Positions 22,767 to 33,407 of a stretch of DNA of 64,000 nucleotides are shown here, piece by piece. Made by a program: the position numbers and the translations under genes. Within the stretch, counting starts at the first letter, position 1, and every line of letters begins with the position of its first letter. Origin of the DNA: Globisporangium splendens (taxonomy: Eukaryota > Oomycota > Peronosporomycetes > Pythiales > Pythiaceae); NCBI GenBank assembly GCA_006386115.1, contig VFIW01000094.1, positions 62,001 to 126,000 of the forward strand. Direction: 5' to 3'. The notes beneath the pieces are model-generated. The model searched no databases. It worked only from the letters and a program-made list of their open reading frames with translations, and was not told where the DNA came from.

Positions 22767-25700
22767 TTAGAGCTCGATGCGCTTGCCGCCGCGGCCGTTC
22801 TTGGCGTTCGTGTTCACCGTGCCCTTCGAGTGGCCGCGGTCGTACGAGCTCAGGCGCGCGCGGCCGTCGCCGTTGACGCTGCTGCTGGGCGACGACTTGC
22901 CGCCGAACGACTGCCGCAGCGACGAGTTGTGGAGCACGTCCGAGTCGTAGCGGTCGTACGAGCCGCGGCGGTTGTGACCGCGGCTGTTGTCGCCATTCAC
23001 GCTGCCAGAGTCGCTGCGGTCGTACGAGCCGCGACGGCCGCGGCCACGGCTGTTGTCTCCGTTCACGCTGCCAGACTCGCTGCGGTCGTACGAGCTGCGA
23101 CGCGAACGGCTGTTGTTGTAGTCGCCGTTCACCGAACCAGAGTCGCTGCGGTCGTACGACCCGCGACGCGTGTACCCCGTCGTGCCGCTGCCGCCGATCG
23201 ACGAGCCGAGCGTGAACGACTGGCGCAGCGACGAGTTGCGCAGACTCGCGTCGTCGCGGTCGTGCGAGCCCCGACGGCCGCGTGGCTTTGAGGTACCGAC
23301 GGTCTTTGGGGCAGTCGCCTTGTTCGCGGCGGCCACGGTCGCTGGGTTCACGGCCACAGCGCTCGCGTAGCTGCCGGCTGGCGGCGTGAACGTCACCTTC
23401 TGGGCTGGTGGCGGCGGTGGCGGAGGCACGACCGACGAGTTCGCACCGATCATCGAGTTGCGCTGCTGCTGCTGCTTGTTGGCTTCCTCCAAGAGATCGG
23501 CGCCGAGCGTGACACTGAAGCTCACGCGCTGGTCCATGTTGTCCTCTTCGTCCTCATCCTCGTCCAGCACGATACCCATGACCTTGGCCGGCTCCATGAG
23601 CGGTCCGTCTTCGCCCGTTGGCTGACGCACGAGCGCCTTGTGGAGCAGCTGTGGCGACACTGGCAGCTTGTTGGCAGTGCCCACCGAGTGCGTTGGCTCC
23701 TTCGTCAGGCTGTTGCCCGCCGAGCCGTTCACGACCACCGTCATGAAGCTCTTCTCGACCACAGGCTCTTCTTCGATCTCCTTGTTGTTGACTTCGCGGA
23801 TGTTGACGACGCGCTGGGTCTTGGTGACCTCGGCCTTCTTCGTCGTCACCGAGAGCGAGTTGGCGCGCTTGATAGGCGTCGCTGATGGCAGCGGCACGCC
23901 CACTGGAGCCGCGGTTGGCGGCAGTGGCGGCTGCAAAGTCGACAGCGACACACGCATGTTCACGACCGGAGTCGATGGCTCCTGAGCCTTGATGATGCTC
24001 GTGAGCGCGGCCTTTGGTGGCGCTGGCTGCTTGGACGTGAACGCCAACTTGGTCAGGCGCGGCACTTCGTCGCGGTGCTTGCGGCTCAATTCAGGGTCTT
24101 GGCGCAGGATCAGACGCAGACGCGCGTTCGCCTTGGCGAGCGCCACGTTCTCGTTCTGCAGGTGCTCCGTGTGGTTCTTGAGGTGGTCGACGCTCTGGCG
24201 CAGCGCCATACGCTCGTTCATGGCTTCGTTCAGGCTGCTCTGCATGAGCTTGAGCTTCTCCATGGCCGCCATGTTCTGCGTCTTCATCATGCGGTGGGTC
24301 TCCTTGTACCGCAACTGCGCGGCGCGCAACATCTCGACTTCTTCCTGGAGCTTGGCGTTGCGCTGGTTCGCGGCAGCAAACGACGCGCCGTTCACGTACG
24401 CGCCGCGCTCCATCACTTCCTTCTCCTTGCGCATCTGCGCGCTGAACGTCTTGAGGTTCGTGTTGGCCTCCTTCAACGCGGCGTTCTCGCTGCGCAGCTG
24501 GTCAATCACAAAGTCGGCGTCTTCGAGCGCTTCCTCGCTGCGCATGACCATCGACGAGCGGTGGCCGTACGCCTGCTGCTCGAGCTCAATGCGCGCCTCA
24601 CGCTCCTGCTGCAAGCGCTTCTTCAGCAGCTGGATCTGGTTCTCGAGCTTCGCGTCCTCCTTAGCCTGCTTCTGCAGCACGGCGAACGATTTCACGGCGA
24701 GGAACATGCGCACGATGCTCTGGATCAAGCGGATCGACTTGATCACTGTGAGGTACTTGCGGCGGCACACGTGCATCTTGAACACGTTCTGGATCTTGGT
24801 CGCGCGGTGGTTCTTGCGCATCTCAAGCAACAGCTGCTGCGCGCGCATGCGGCGCGCGTACTTCTCGATCACGATCGCGGCCGCGCGCTGCTTGCGGTAC
24901 ACTTGGCGCAAGTGATAGCCGCGGTACACAGTCTGCACCGTGATGCACGCCTGCTTGATCGTGCGGAACGCGGCCATCGCGTGCCACTTCTTGGCGTACC
25001 GCTGGATGACCACGGCCGCGGCGTTCAGCTTGCGCGAGCGCATCTCCTCGAGCGATTCGAGCGCGCCCTTGCGGAAGAACACGCGCGTCTTACCCAACTG
25101 GTACTCCTTCTCCTTGTCCGGGAGCAAGTGGTTCGCGAGCAAATCGCGCACGGCCGCGAGGATCTTGGCGTCCTCCGAGACCGCGTTCGCGGCTTCTTCG
25201 CCACCGAGTGGGCCCAGCTTCGCCGACGCGACGCCGTGGAAGCGCTCCAGGAACACCGTCTGCAGCAACCGGTTCGGGTATGCCATGCGACTGATGCGCA
25301 CGGCTTCGACGACGCCGGCGCACTGCAGCTGCTCCGTCACGCGCAGCTTGTTGAACACGTTTGGGCTCTTCTGCGAGTTCGGCTTGATGCAGCGGATGTA
25401 GTGCACGTTCGTGCGGCGAATGTCCTCCATGAGCCCGTTCAGTTGGCTCTTGAACTGCGTGCCGACCGTGTCCGCGACGATGGACGTGCGGCGTTTCAAG
25501 GTCGGACGACCTCCAGCGGCAGGCCGTGGCGTAGCAGCCACGCCCGTCATCGCGTCGCCAGTGTGCTCCTCTGGGAAGAGCGTCTTGACGAACTTGGACT
25601 GACTCTTGCTGATGAGCACGATAAGATCGTTCTGCAGCGCGTCCGTGTTCTTGATCAGGAAGCCGTTCGTGTCGTACTGCACGCGGCCAGCGTAGTGCTT

Positions 25701-27726
25701 GATGACAAACGCGTCGCGCGCGAAGCGAGGGCTCTCGAAGCGGTCGTTGTCGTTGTAGTGCGCCTTGAGCTTGTTGGCAAACGCGGCGTCGCTGCCCTTG
25801 GGGCGCATGCACTCCTCGTTCAGCAGCGAAAGCACGCCGAAGCGGCCTTCAATCAACGAGAGCACATTCGCGTTATCCGCGAACTCGATGCGCGTCCACG
25901 GGATGCCTTCCTCCTCGTACTCGACCTGGATCGACTTGAACACGTCCTGCGTGAACTTTTGCTGCAGCTTCTCGTTCGCGTAGTTGATGCAGAGCTGCTC
26001 GAACGAGTTCTTCTCGAAGATCTCAAAGCCGAAGATATCGAGGATGCAGATCTTGTTGGCCACGTCCGCGGACGGCGCGCTCGTCGACATGTTGACGCGG
26101 TTGATCAACCAGCCGAACAAGTGCGAGTAGAGCGCCACACCGAGCGCCGTACGCGCACCTTGCGCCTGCGAGACGTTCAGCGGCACCGAGTACGTCTCTG
26201 TGACGGCCGAGAGCGACATCTGGCGCGTCGAGAGCGCCTTTTCGAGCTCTTCTTCGGGGAATTCGAGCAATTTGGCCACCAAGGTCTTAGCCTTGAGGTT
26301 CTCCGGGTCGTTCACAAGCTCCGACGCGTCTTCGTTGCCCTCAGGCGTGGCAAACTGGAGACGCGACATGTGCAGAATCGCCGCGACAACCTTGAACATG
26401 CTGATCTGGTCCTCCGTGGACACGCCCATCGTCGCGAGACACGACACGGTCTGCGTGAAGCGATGCGCGTCCTTCATGCCGTCGCTCACGGTCTGGCCGT
26501 GTGGGTCGATGAACGGAAAGTCCTCGGCTTTCATGCCGGCGAGCTCCACTTGCGCCGTCGTGTCCGCTGGTGCCGCGAGCAGCTGGTAGAAGATGTGGTA
26601 GTTGCGCTCGTCCTGGCCCTGGAGCGACACGCGCGACTTCTCGAGCAGGTACGTGCGCGACTTGGCGCCGATGAGCTGACCGAGCGCGTTGAACTGGAGC
26701 TCCGAGAACTTGCCGAAGCGCGAACTGTTGTCGTTGCGCGACGTCTTGGCGTTGCCGAACGATTCCATGAGCGGGTTGGCGTCCAGCACCTTCTGGATGA
26801 TGCTCGTCTCCTTGGTGTCGAGCGCGGCCGTGGTCCCGAGCGCGTTGGTGCCGGCGGCCGCCAGGTGCGACATCAGGATCTTGGTGGTCTCCGTCTTGCC
26901 GGCACCCGACTCGCCGCTCACGAGGATGCTCTGGTCCTCGCCGAACGTGCGCATGTGCTGGTAGCTCGCCGCGCTCGTGGCGTACACGTGCGGCGGCAAT
27001 TCGCTCCGGTCCTTCTCCAGGTACTGCTCCTGCTCGTCCTTCGTGTAGATGTCGAGCCACGCGTACTGGAGGATGCAGCATACAACATGAGAGAGCAGGT
27101 CAGAGGGGAGGCCACACTTTTCTTGCAAGCAACCAAGAGGGTTACACTATTTGCAGCATGTGCTGCATGTGCAAGCACTGCAGACAAGGGGGGGTTACGT
27201 ACAGGGTTGACGGCGATACAGATGGGGCCGGTGTATGTGTAGGGGATTTGGCGCAAGAAGCGCTGCTTGAGGTTATATAAAATGGCGGGCTCGTGCAGGT
27301 AATTCAGGTTCACCATGTCCTCGACGCCGTTGGCGTTGCGCACTTGGTTTTGCAGCAAAATGGCATTTTTCTACAAGTTGCAAGTCCCCATTAGCGTCAA
27401 CAACAAGTGCAAGTCACATAGACAAGGGAGAGAGAAGGGAGGAGCTACGTACGGGAACGGTGCGGATGGTCCCGGCTTCCGGGTGCTTCTCGCCATCTTC
27501 TTCCTGCTCGTCGGCCTCAAGCACGACTTCGACCGTGTCGTCGTTCACGACGTGGCCCTTTGTAATCGACGCCTCGATCCAACTCACATTCGCATCTGGC
27601 ACGTACACCTGCAGCAAATTTGTCGACAAGCAAATCACGCATATCAGAAAACTTGAAGACAAGCGTTTCGTCATACATACAAGCAAGCATATACAAGTCA
27701 CGCACTTTGGTCTGTTCGGCCTCCAT
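22767..27726 (-). CDS. Unconventional myosin heavy chain
   Basis: Actin-based motor. Four exons on the minus strand: 27706-27726, 27453-27608, 27203-27370 and 22767-27065, all joining in phase 0 with GT..AG introns of 97, 82 and 137 nt, giving 1547 residues. Splicing joins ICIAVNP to YAWLDIYTKDE, the expected continuation. Motor domain about 60-790: P-loop GESGAGKT (166-173), switch I NDNSSRFGKF, switch II DIFGFE with NSFEQLCINYANEKLQQ, and the converter-side VHYIRCIKPN. About six IQ motifs follow (792-905), then coiled coil (905-1100) and a Ser/Arg-rich tail with tandem repeats of RR.SYDRS.SGSVNGD near the C-terminus. Exon 1 encodes only MEAEQTK; its frame extends upstream to 27906, so a longer N-terminus is possible. 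No FYVE, PH or FERM-type tail was recognised, so the class is not assigned. Confidence 0.92.
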
Positions 27727-29960
27727 GTCCTCCTCTCGTTCTCTAGGTTGCTGCTTCCTCCGTCCCTCCTCCCTCCGTCCCTCTTCGTCGGATGGAGCAA
27801 AAGACGCTTTGATGGCTACGGCGCTGGTTTCTCCAGCAGCAGGAATTTCTTTCGGCCTTCCCCAGGCGCACTCATCCTCCTTTCCCTTCCCCCCTACTGT
27901 CTGCACCTCAACAAGAAACAGCCAAACCCCTCATCCCGCAACCTGCTCTCGCCTCGCAAGTTGCAACAACAGCAAGCAAACACAGCAAGTGTAAACGGGT
28001 AACCTTTTGTAACCCATTATGGAAAAGAAAGGGAGAGGAAAAAGAGAGAGAGAGAGAGAAAAGGGGGACAGATGGCAGGAAGCAATACAAAAACCACTGG
28101 GTTTCAGTATGAATATACTGAACCCAAGTGGCAAATAGGAGGATGAGATCAGGCAGCTGCGCTGGTACCTGCGTGAAGATGTGGCTCTGAGGTTCCCACT
28201 ACAAGGTGAGATTAATTGTCTTTGCAACACAGAAAGGTGATATCGAACTCTGGATATGCCAAAAGAAGGTAAGCTTGCACTTCAATGCCCTCAATGTGGA
28301 TCCAAAGTGGCTGCTTTGTGCTTGTGCCTGGCAGAGAAGGAGGATGGAGAGATCCCTCCTCTTTTTTCGTTCTCTGTTCTCGCCATTTTGTTCTTTCTTT
28401 CGCTTCCCTTCGTCTTTGTCATCGCTCCAGAGTGTTCTCGCGGCTCCTCTTGGTCAGCCACCTGTGCATATTCGCGCATTCACATCCCACGAGCGCCGTC
28501 TGGTCTGTCGACGTGCCAAACGCGCGCGGCACGCTCTCCAGAGTGTTTAACTCGTGGTTCTTCTTCAGTTCATCTACGTTTTAAATCTTATATACACTTG
28601 CAGTATAGCCATGGAAGAGATGGTGAACTCCACGTACAGTGCGATGGAAGATCGCTAGTGTGTTTTTATTTTCTTCTTCGTCAGAAGCTGATTCTGGTGT
28701 GTTTTGTGTTGTTTGTGCAAATGGAAAATGCCAGCGACACGCCAAAAAGGCCAGTGCGCTTTGCCTTCTCTGTACATACCTTTTATACCGCGCGAGTCGT
28801 ATCTTTACACTTATTCCGGATCCGCTCTTAGAAAAGAATCTTTTTCTTTTTCTTCGGCACATATGCATATGAAAACTGCATGGACTGAGTGGTGCGCATG
28901 TCTTTTTTCTTCCTTTGTCAACTTCTTCGCCGCAGATCTTCCCACCTTTCTCATATCCGTCTCCATATTCGCATACATTGTGTGCTGTTCTTTTCCATGC
29001 ATCCCAGTCATCGGTTGCTGGCAACCACCCAATCCACAGCCATCCAACCATTCATCTCCATATCCCAAGCAAACCAGACAAGCACACCTACGTGTATATG
29101 CGAAGCCATTTCAAGCACAAGCATGCATTCCTCTTCTGCATGTGTGCTTACTGTACTTCATACTTCAAGCAACCGCGTCCACTTGCACTTGCGAAATGTG
29201 TGACTTGATTTGTATTCCAGCATGGCAAAGGCATTTGGGTGGATGGAAGCAAGTCGCGGTGTGGCACAGCCGCGAGGGACGGACGGACGGACGGACGGAT
29301 GGGAGCGATCCAAGCAACCGCCAACTGAACAAAGCAAATGGAGAAGCAGGTGCAGCAGACGCCGTGTGTTAATTTCGCGTTGGGCCGCCGCAAGATGCTT
29401 GTCATCGCTCGCTCGCAACGTTGCTCGTTTGCAAACTGCACAAAGACAAACGCAACCCGAATCCACCACAAGTGAAGCCATCCAACCACAATCGCAACTT
29501 GCCAACAAGCAAATGCAAACGCAAACAAATCAGGAACCGCTTCCCCAGGAAGAGACACAAGAGCACAAACACGCAGCGCTGGCAAGTTCACAGGTGTGGC
29601 CGCGTTCACTTTTTTCGCGCGAGAATAAAAAACAAACACGCCTCAAGGGAATAGAGCGCTCGCTGTGCGGACAACAAACGCGTGATGACATGCACACACG
29701 CTGCTGCACAGTTGGAACAAGTAAAAAATTCACCAGCTGCGTCAAACAAGCAAACGCTTGCAAACCCTCAAGCAAATGCGAGTCACACAAGGTATCTTTT
29801 GTCATGGTTTTTGGTCAAACAGCAAACAAAAACGACTGGTTGGCTCCCGCCCAAAAACCACCAAAAACCACAGCGGACGGCGTCCCTCTGCCTCCATCGT
29901 CCGCTCCACCACCTCTTCCCCGAAATATTACCCCATCAGCTGCTCACATCAGCCACAGCA
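27727..29960. other. Gene-free interval between divergent myosin and sulfatase-like genes
   Basis: About 2.2 kb. It holds a purine run (AG dinucleotides near 28040-28062), pyrimidine-rich tracts near 28355-28440 and a (GGAC) tetranucleotide array near 29276-29300. ORFs in both directions are short and without recognisable domains. Likely promoters and 5' leaders of both flanking genes plus non-coding sequence. Confidence 0.45.
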
Positions 29961-32501
29961 ATGATGACGTCGCGGCTCATGCGCGCGCTCGTGTGTCTGC
30001 GCGTGCGGCGCTGGACGGACTACGCGCTGCTGCAGGCGCTCTTCGTGGCCCACGGGCTCTGCGTGCGCGCGCTGACGGTGTCGCCCATCCTGCGCAAGTG
30101 GGCGAACGCGTGGCAGCAGACGTGGTGGATCGCCGGCTGCGGGCTCGTTCTCGGCGTGCTCGAGGACGTCTGCGTGTGCGCATGCGCGTGTTTGTTCTTC
30201 TGGCTCATCGATCGCTGCGTGTGCAGAGCGCATTCTGCCAGTGGACCGCAGCAGAGCAAGGCGGCGTCACTCTTGCCGCAGGCGCAAGGTACTGGCAGTG
30301 ACGATGCGCAGTCGGCATCTTCGTCGTCGGTTGTAGACGAATGGCGCGAGTGGATGGCGTCGCTTTCGCCGACGACGCTGCTCCGCTTTGTGGGCTATAT
30401 GCTCGTGTTTCTGGTCTCGAATGCGTGCTTTTGCGTCGACGCTGTACTCGTGCGCACGCGGCAGATGCGCTTCACGTCCGCGTTTGTGCAAATGTACGTC
30501 CATGAGCGCGATGCTGTGTCGCGCTTGCAAGTCGATGAAGAGGAGCTGTGGGTTTTGTATGAGCACGTGGCGTTGACGGCGTTCTTTGCGATTGTCGTCG
30601 GGTACTTGGGCGCTGTGTGGATCAATCTGACCGAGTGGGATGTGCTCCGCGCGCTGCATCGCTTCCGCGTACGTCGCATGGGGTGGAAACCAACCCAAGG
30701 AAGCTCGAAGCTCTACGACAACGTGCAAACGAACGAAGAAGACGCAACGAAAGACGAAGACGCCTCGGAGTCCGTGGCCATGACGACGCTTCCCTGCCGC
30801 ACTTGCAATCACATGTCGACGCGAACGCTGTTCGTGGTGCTGTTATTGTCGCTCTTCGCCGGCACCATCGTGCTCTCGAAGCTCATGCCATCGATTGTCG
30901 CTGTCTTGGCGCTCAACAGCTCACTGAATGAGCCCTATCGGCTGGTATTTGGTCTCGAATTGTTCTCGGTCCAGAGAACGGTCTCAGTGTCGAAGCGCAT
31001 GGCTGATTTCGTCGAGACGGCGACCGAGGACGCCAAGATGTTCTCGCCTGACGCGCTGTACCGGCACACGAATGGGTTCCACGGTCCGCTTGCGTTTGAC
31101 GTGAAAATCAAACCCGACGAGCGCGTGAACGTGCTCGTGCTCGTGATCGAGTCGTTCCGTCAGCGTGACTCGCGCTACTTGCTGGACGAGCAGCAGCAGC
31201 TTTTGCCGAGCAGCATGTCGCTCACGCCGCGCTTCGATCAGTGGGCTGCGCGTGGGATCGGTTTCCGCAACATGTGGTCGTCGTGGCGCACGAGCCGCGC
31301 ACTCGAGACCATCCTGTTCGGTCAGGTACCGTACGACAGCATCACTGCCACGGGCACCACGAATGGCCGCGCCGAGGTTGCACTTTCGGGGCTACCGCAA
31401 CTCTTTGCCGCGAAGGGCTACCAATGCCTGTTTACGACTGGCACGCGCACGGACTACGAGGACTGGGACACGTTCCTGCCGAGCCACGGCTTTGACACAG
31501 TGCTAGACGGCTGGGACCTGGCGGAGATCGCGGCCGAGGAGATCGGCATCGACTGGACGATTGGCGATCAGGTGATGACGTACTGGGGTGTCCACGATCA
31601 CTTGTCCTTCGATGTGCTGGGGTATTTGCTGCAGAAACACCAGAAACACCAGCAGAACAGCACGATCAGCAACATCAAGCGGCCGGCCAACGAAACGAAA
31701 GACGCTGAGACGAAGAAGCCCCACAAAGACACGAATGGCAAGAAGCCGTGGTTCATGACGCACTTCACGATCTCGAGCCACGTGCCGTTTGATGAGCGTC
31801 CCGATTGGTATTACAAGTACCAGGACAACATCCCCGACTTCTCGGCGTTCTACAAAGGCCACGAGCACGAAGAGCTGCTGAAAAACTACGCCGAGATGCG
31901 CTATTACACGGACTTGACGTTCGGCCACTTTATGGACAACCTGAATGCGAGTGGCGTGCTGAACGACACGATCGTGTTTGTGGTTGGCGACCACGGCCAG
32001 GCACCCGAGCGAGGCAGCGCGACCCCGGAGCAGGACCAGATGTCCGCCACGCGTGTGGCTGGCGCGTTGATCGCTGAGGGACGACTCGCTCAGGAGTACG
32101 TCGGATTATTATACGACGATGTGGCGTCGCACTCGGATATTCTGAACACGCTCGCCGATATCATCGGTGTGCCTGACGACGGCTTCCTGCAAAGTGGCGT
32201 CGGCCACTCACTTAAGCGTTCCAGGCCGTTTGGCGAGCGCATCGTGTACAGCAACAACCCGGCTGTGAACATGGCGGTCGTGCAGGGCCACACGCGGATG
32301 CAGTACTACTCGGAGGTCTCCGACGCCGTGCAGGTGTATCACACGGAGTTCGACCCGCTCCAGCAGCACGACCTCATGCAGGAACACATGTCAGCGCAGC
32401 GCATCAAAGAGATCTTTGAGATCTGCGCCGAGGGGCGAATGCTCAGCGCGTACTTCAAGCACCGCTGGGACAACGCGTGCATCCTCGCGCCGACGTGCTG
32501 A
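29961..32501 (+). CDS. Polytopic membrane sulfatase / LTA-synthase-like protein
   Basis: Protein of 846 residues from the Met of MMTSRLMRALV (29961); the frame is open upstream to 29682 but that part lacks protein character. About five hydrophobic segments (near 18-37, 56-86, 140-165, 200-220, 287-318) precede an extracytoplasmic alkaline-phosphatase/sulfatase-fold domain (about 385-800). Visible motifs: NVLVLVIESFR at its start, SSWRTSRALETILFGQ where the Thr near residue 442 sits at the nucleophile position of LTA synthases, HFTISSHVPF, and VVGDHGQAP (metal-binding Asp-His). The layout, five transmembrane segments then a sulfatase domain, is that of LtaS-type phosphoglycerol transferases. 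Classic sulfatase Cys in a CxPxR motif is absent. Activity as a phosphotransferase or phosphodiesterase on lipid head groups is inferred; the substrate is unknown. Confidence 0.75.
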   Translation: MMTSRLMRALVCLRVRRWTDYALLQALFVAHGLCVRALTVSPILRKWANAWQQTWWIAGCGLVLGVLEDVCVCACACLFFWLIDRCVCRAHSASGPQQSKAASLLPQAQGTGSDDAQSASSSSVVDEWREWMASLSPTTLLRFVGYMLVFLVSNACFCVDAVLVRTRQMRFTSAFVQMYVHERDAVSRLQVDEEELWVLYEHVALTAFFAIVVGYLGAVWINLTEWDVLRALHRFRVRRMGWKPTQGSSKLYDNVQTNEEDATKDEDASESVAMTTLPCRTCNHMSTRTLFVVLLLSLFAGTIVLSKLMPSIVAVLALNSSLNEPYRLVFGLELFSVQRTVSVSKRMADFVETATEDAKMFSPDALYRHTNGFHGPLAFDVKIKPDERVNVLVLVIESFRQRDSRYLLDEQQQLLPSSMSLTPRFDQWAARGIGFRNMWSSWRTSRALETILFGQVPYDSITATGTTNGRAEVALSGLPQLFAAKGYQCLFTTGTRTDYEDWDTFLPSHGFDTVLDGWDLAEIAAEEIGIDWTIGDQVMTYWGVHDHLSFDVLGYLLQKHQKHQQNSTISNIKRPANETKDAETKKPHKDTNGKKPWFMTHFTISSHVPFDERPDWYYKYQDNIPDFSAFYKGHEHEELLKNYAEMRYYTDLTFGHFMDNLNASGVLNDTIVFVVGDHGQAPERGSATPEQDQMSATRVAGALIAEGRLAQEYVGLLYDDVASHSDILNTLADIIGVPDDGFLQSGVGHSLKRSRPFGERIVYSNNPAVNMAVVQGHTRMQYYSEVSDAVQVYHTEFDPLQQHDLMQEHMSAQRIKEIFEICAEGRMLSAYFKHRWDNACILAPTC

Positions 32502-33407
32502 TGATAGAATTGCACTCGTGGGCTGCTACGGCGCGAGGACATATAAAAGCAAATGTACTACTATTGCTACTAGACGTGCTGAGCTGTTGGTTGCTTGTCT
32601 GTGCGCACGAATGTTGTGCGTTGCTTTCTCACGATGCATGGTCGTATCTGCTCAATGTGTGACGTGTGACGAGGTACAGAGTGATGATCTCCACTTTTGG
32701 CTACACTATTTTATTTACGGCTGGTATGATATTCATGGGCAGATTCCCTGAATATGGTCTTTATTCACGGGTTTTGTACCCATCATCTCGCTCTTGTGCT
32801 CTTCAACAGCAAGACGCACCTGGTGGTCGCAGACGCTGCTTTGAGGCATTGAGAGCGACTGCGGTCAACCGTGGCCCCAAGAATTATGCGTAGGTGGGCT
32901 TGCGCATGCCACGTATTCGCCCAAAGTGCCCGGAATCATTCGACTGTTGAGCGTTATTCGATCGATCTGGTATTTTTCGTCTGATCTTGAACGTGGCGAT
33001 GAAAGATAGCGACTCGATCTCGTACATTGTATGCGCATTGGAGCTCGTATTCACTTGGAGGCCGATTACTCTTCTGCTTCTTCTCCAGAATCGCACAATC
33101 GCCGTCACGGACGCCAGGGTACATCGGAAGCCATGAAGTGCGCCGAGCCACAAGCACACGTGAGACCTGGACAGTGTTTGCCATCGGTTGCTTGGACGTT
33201 GGGCTGTTTTTCTTGCATCACCACAGCACCAAAGAGCATTGCAGACCGGTTGGAATGCATCTCGCACTTCACAAGCAAATGGTCCCGTCACCTGCTACGT
33301 TGCGCGAAGCCAGCGAGGAGGCATTTCAGGTGGCTACATGATCTTGGTCGCGTGTGCCAATGGATCAGTTGGGCTTGTTTTCACACACAAGCTCCGTCAC
33401 ACCAGCG
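32502..33407. other. Convergent intergenic interval, no supported gene
   Basis: About 900 bp between the sulfatase-like stop and the last exon inferred for the large IQ/WW gene. Short ORFs on both strands (for example minus 32884-33291) show no domain and conflict with one another. It may contain both 3' UTRs and decayed sequence. Confidence 0.4.

Noticed and set aside
24075..27242. Plus-strand ORF of 1055 codons antisense to the myosin gene
   Set aside because: His/Arg/Leu-rich shadow of the GC-biased third codon positions of the real minus-strand motor domain, which has all myosin motifs.
29276..29300. GGAC tetranucleotide array as a regulatory element
   Set aside because: Short simple repeat; nothing beyond its location before a gene supports a function.
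32884..33291. Minus-strand ORF of 135 codons as a further exon of the large IQ/WW gene
   Set aside because: The in-phase last exon reaches a stop at 33408-33410 and no splice path leads further.
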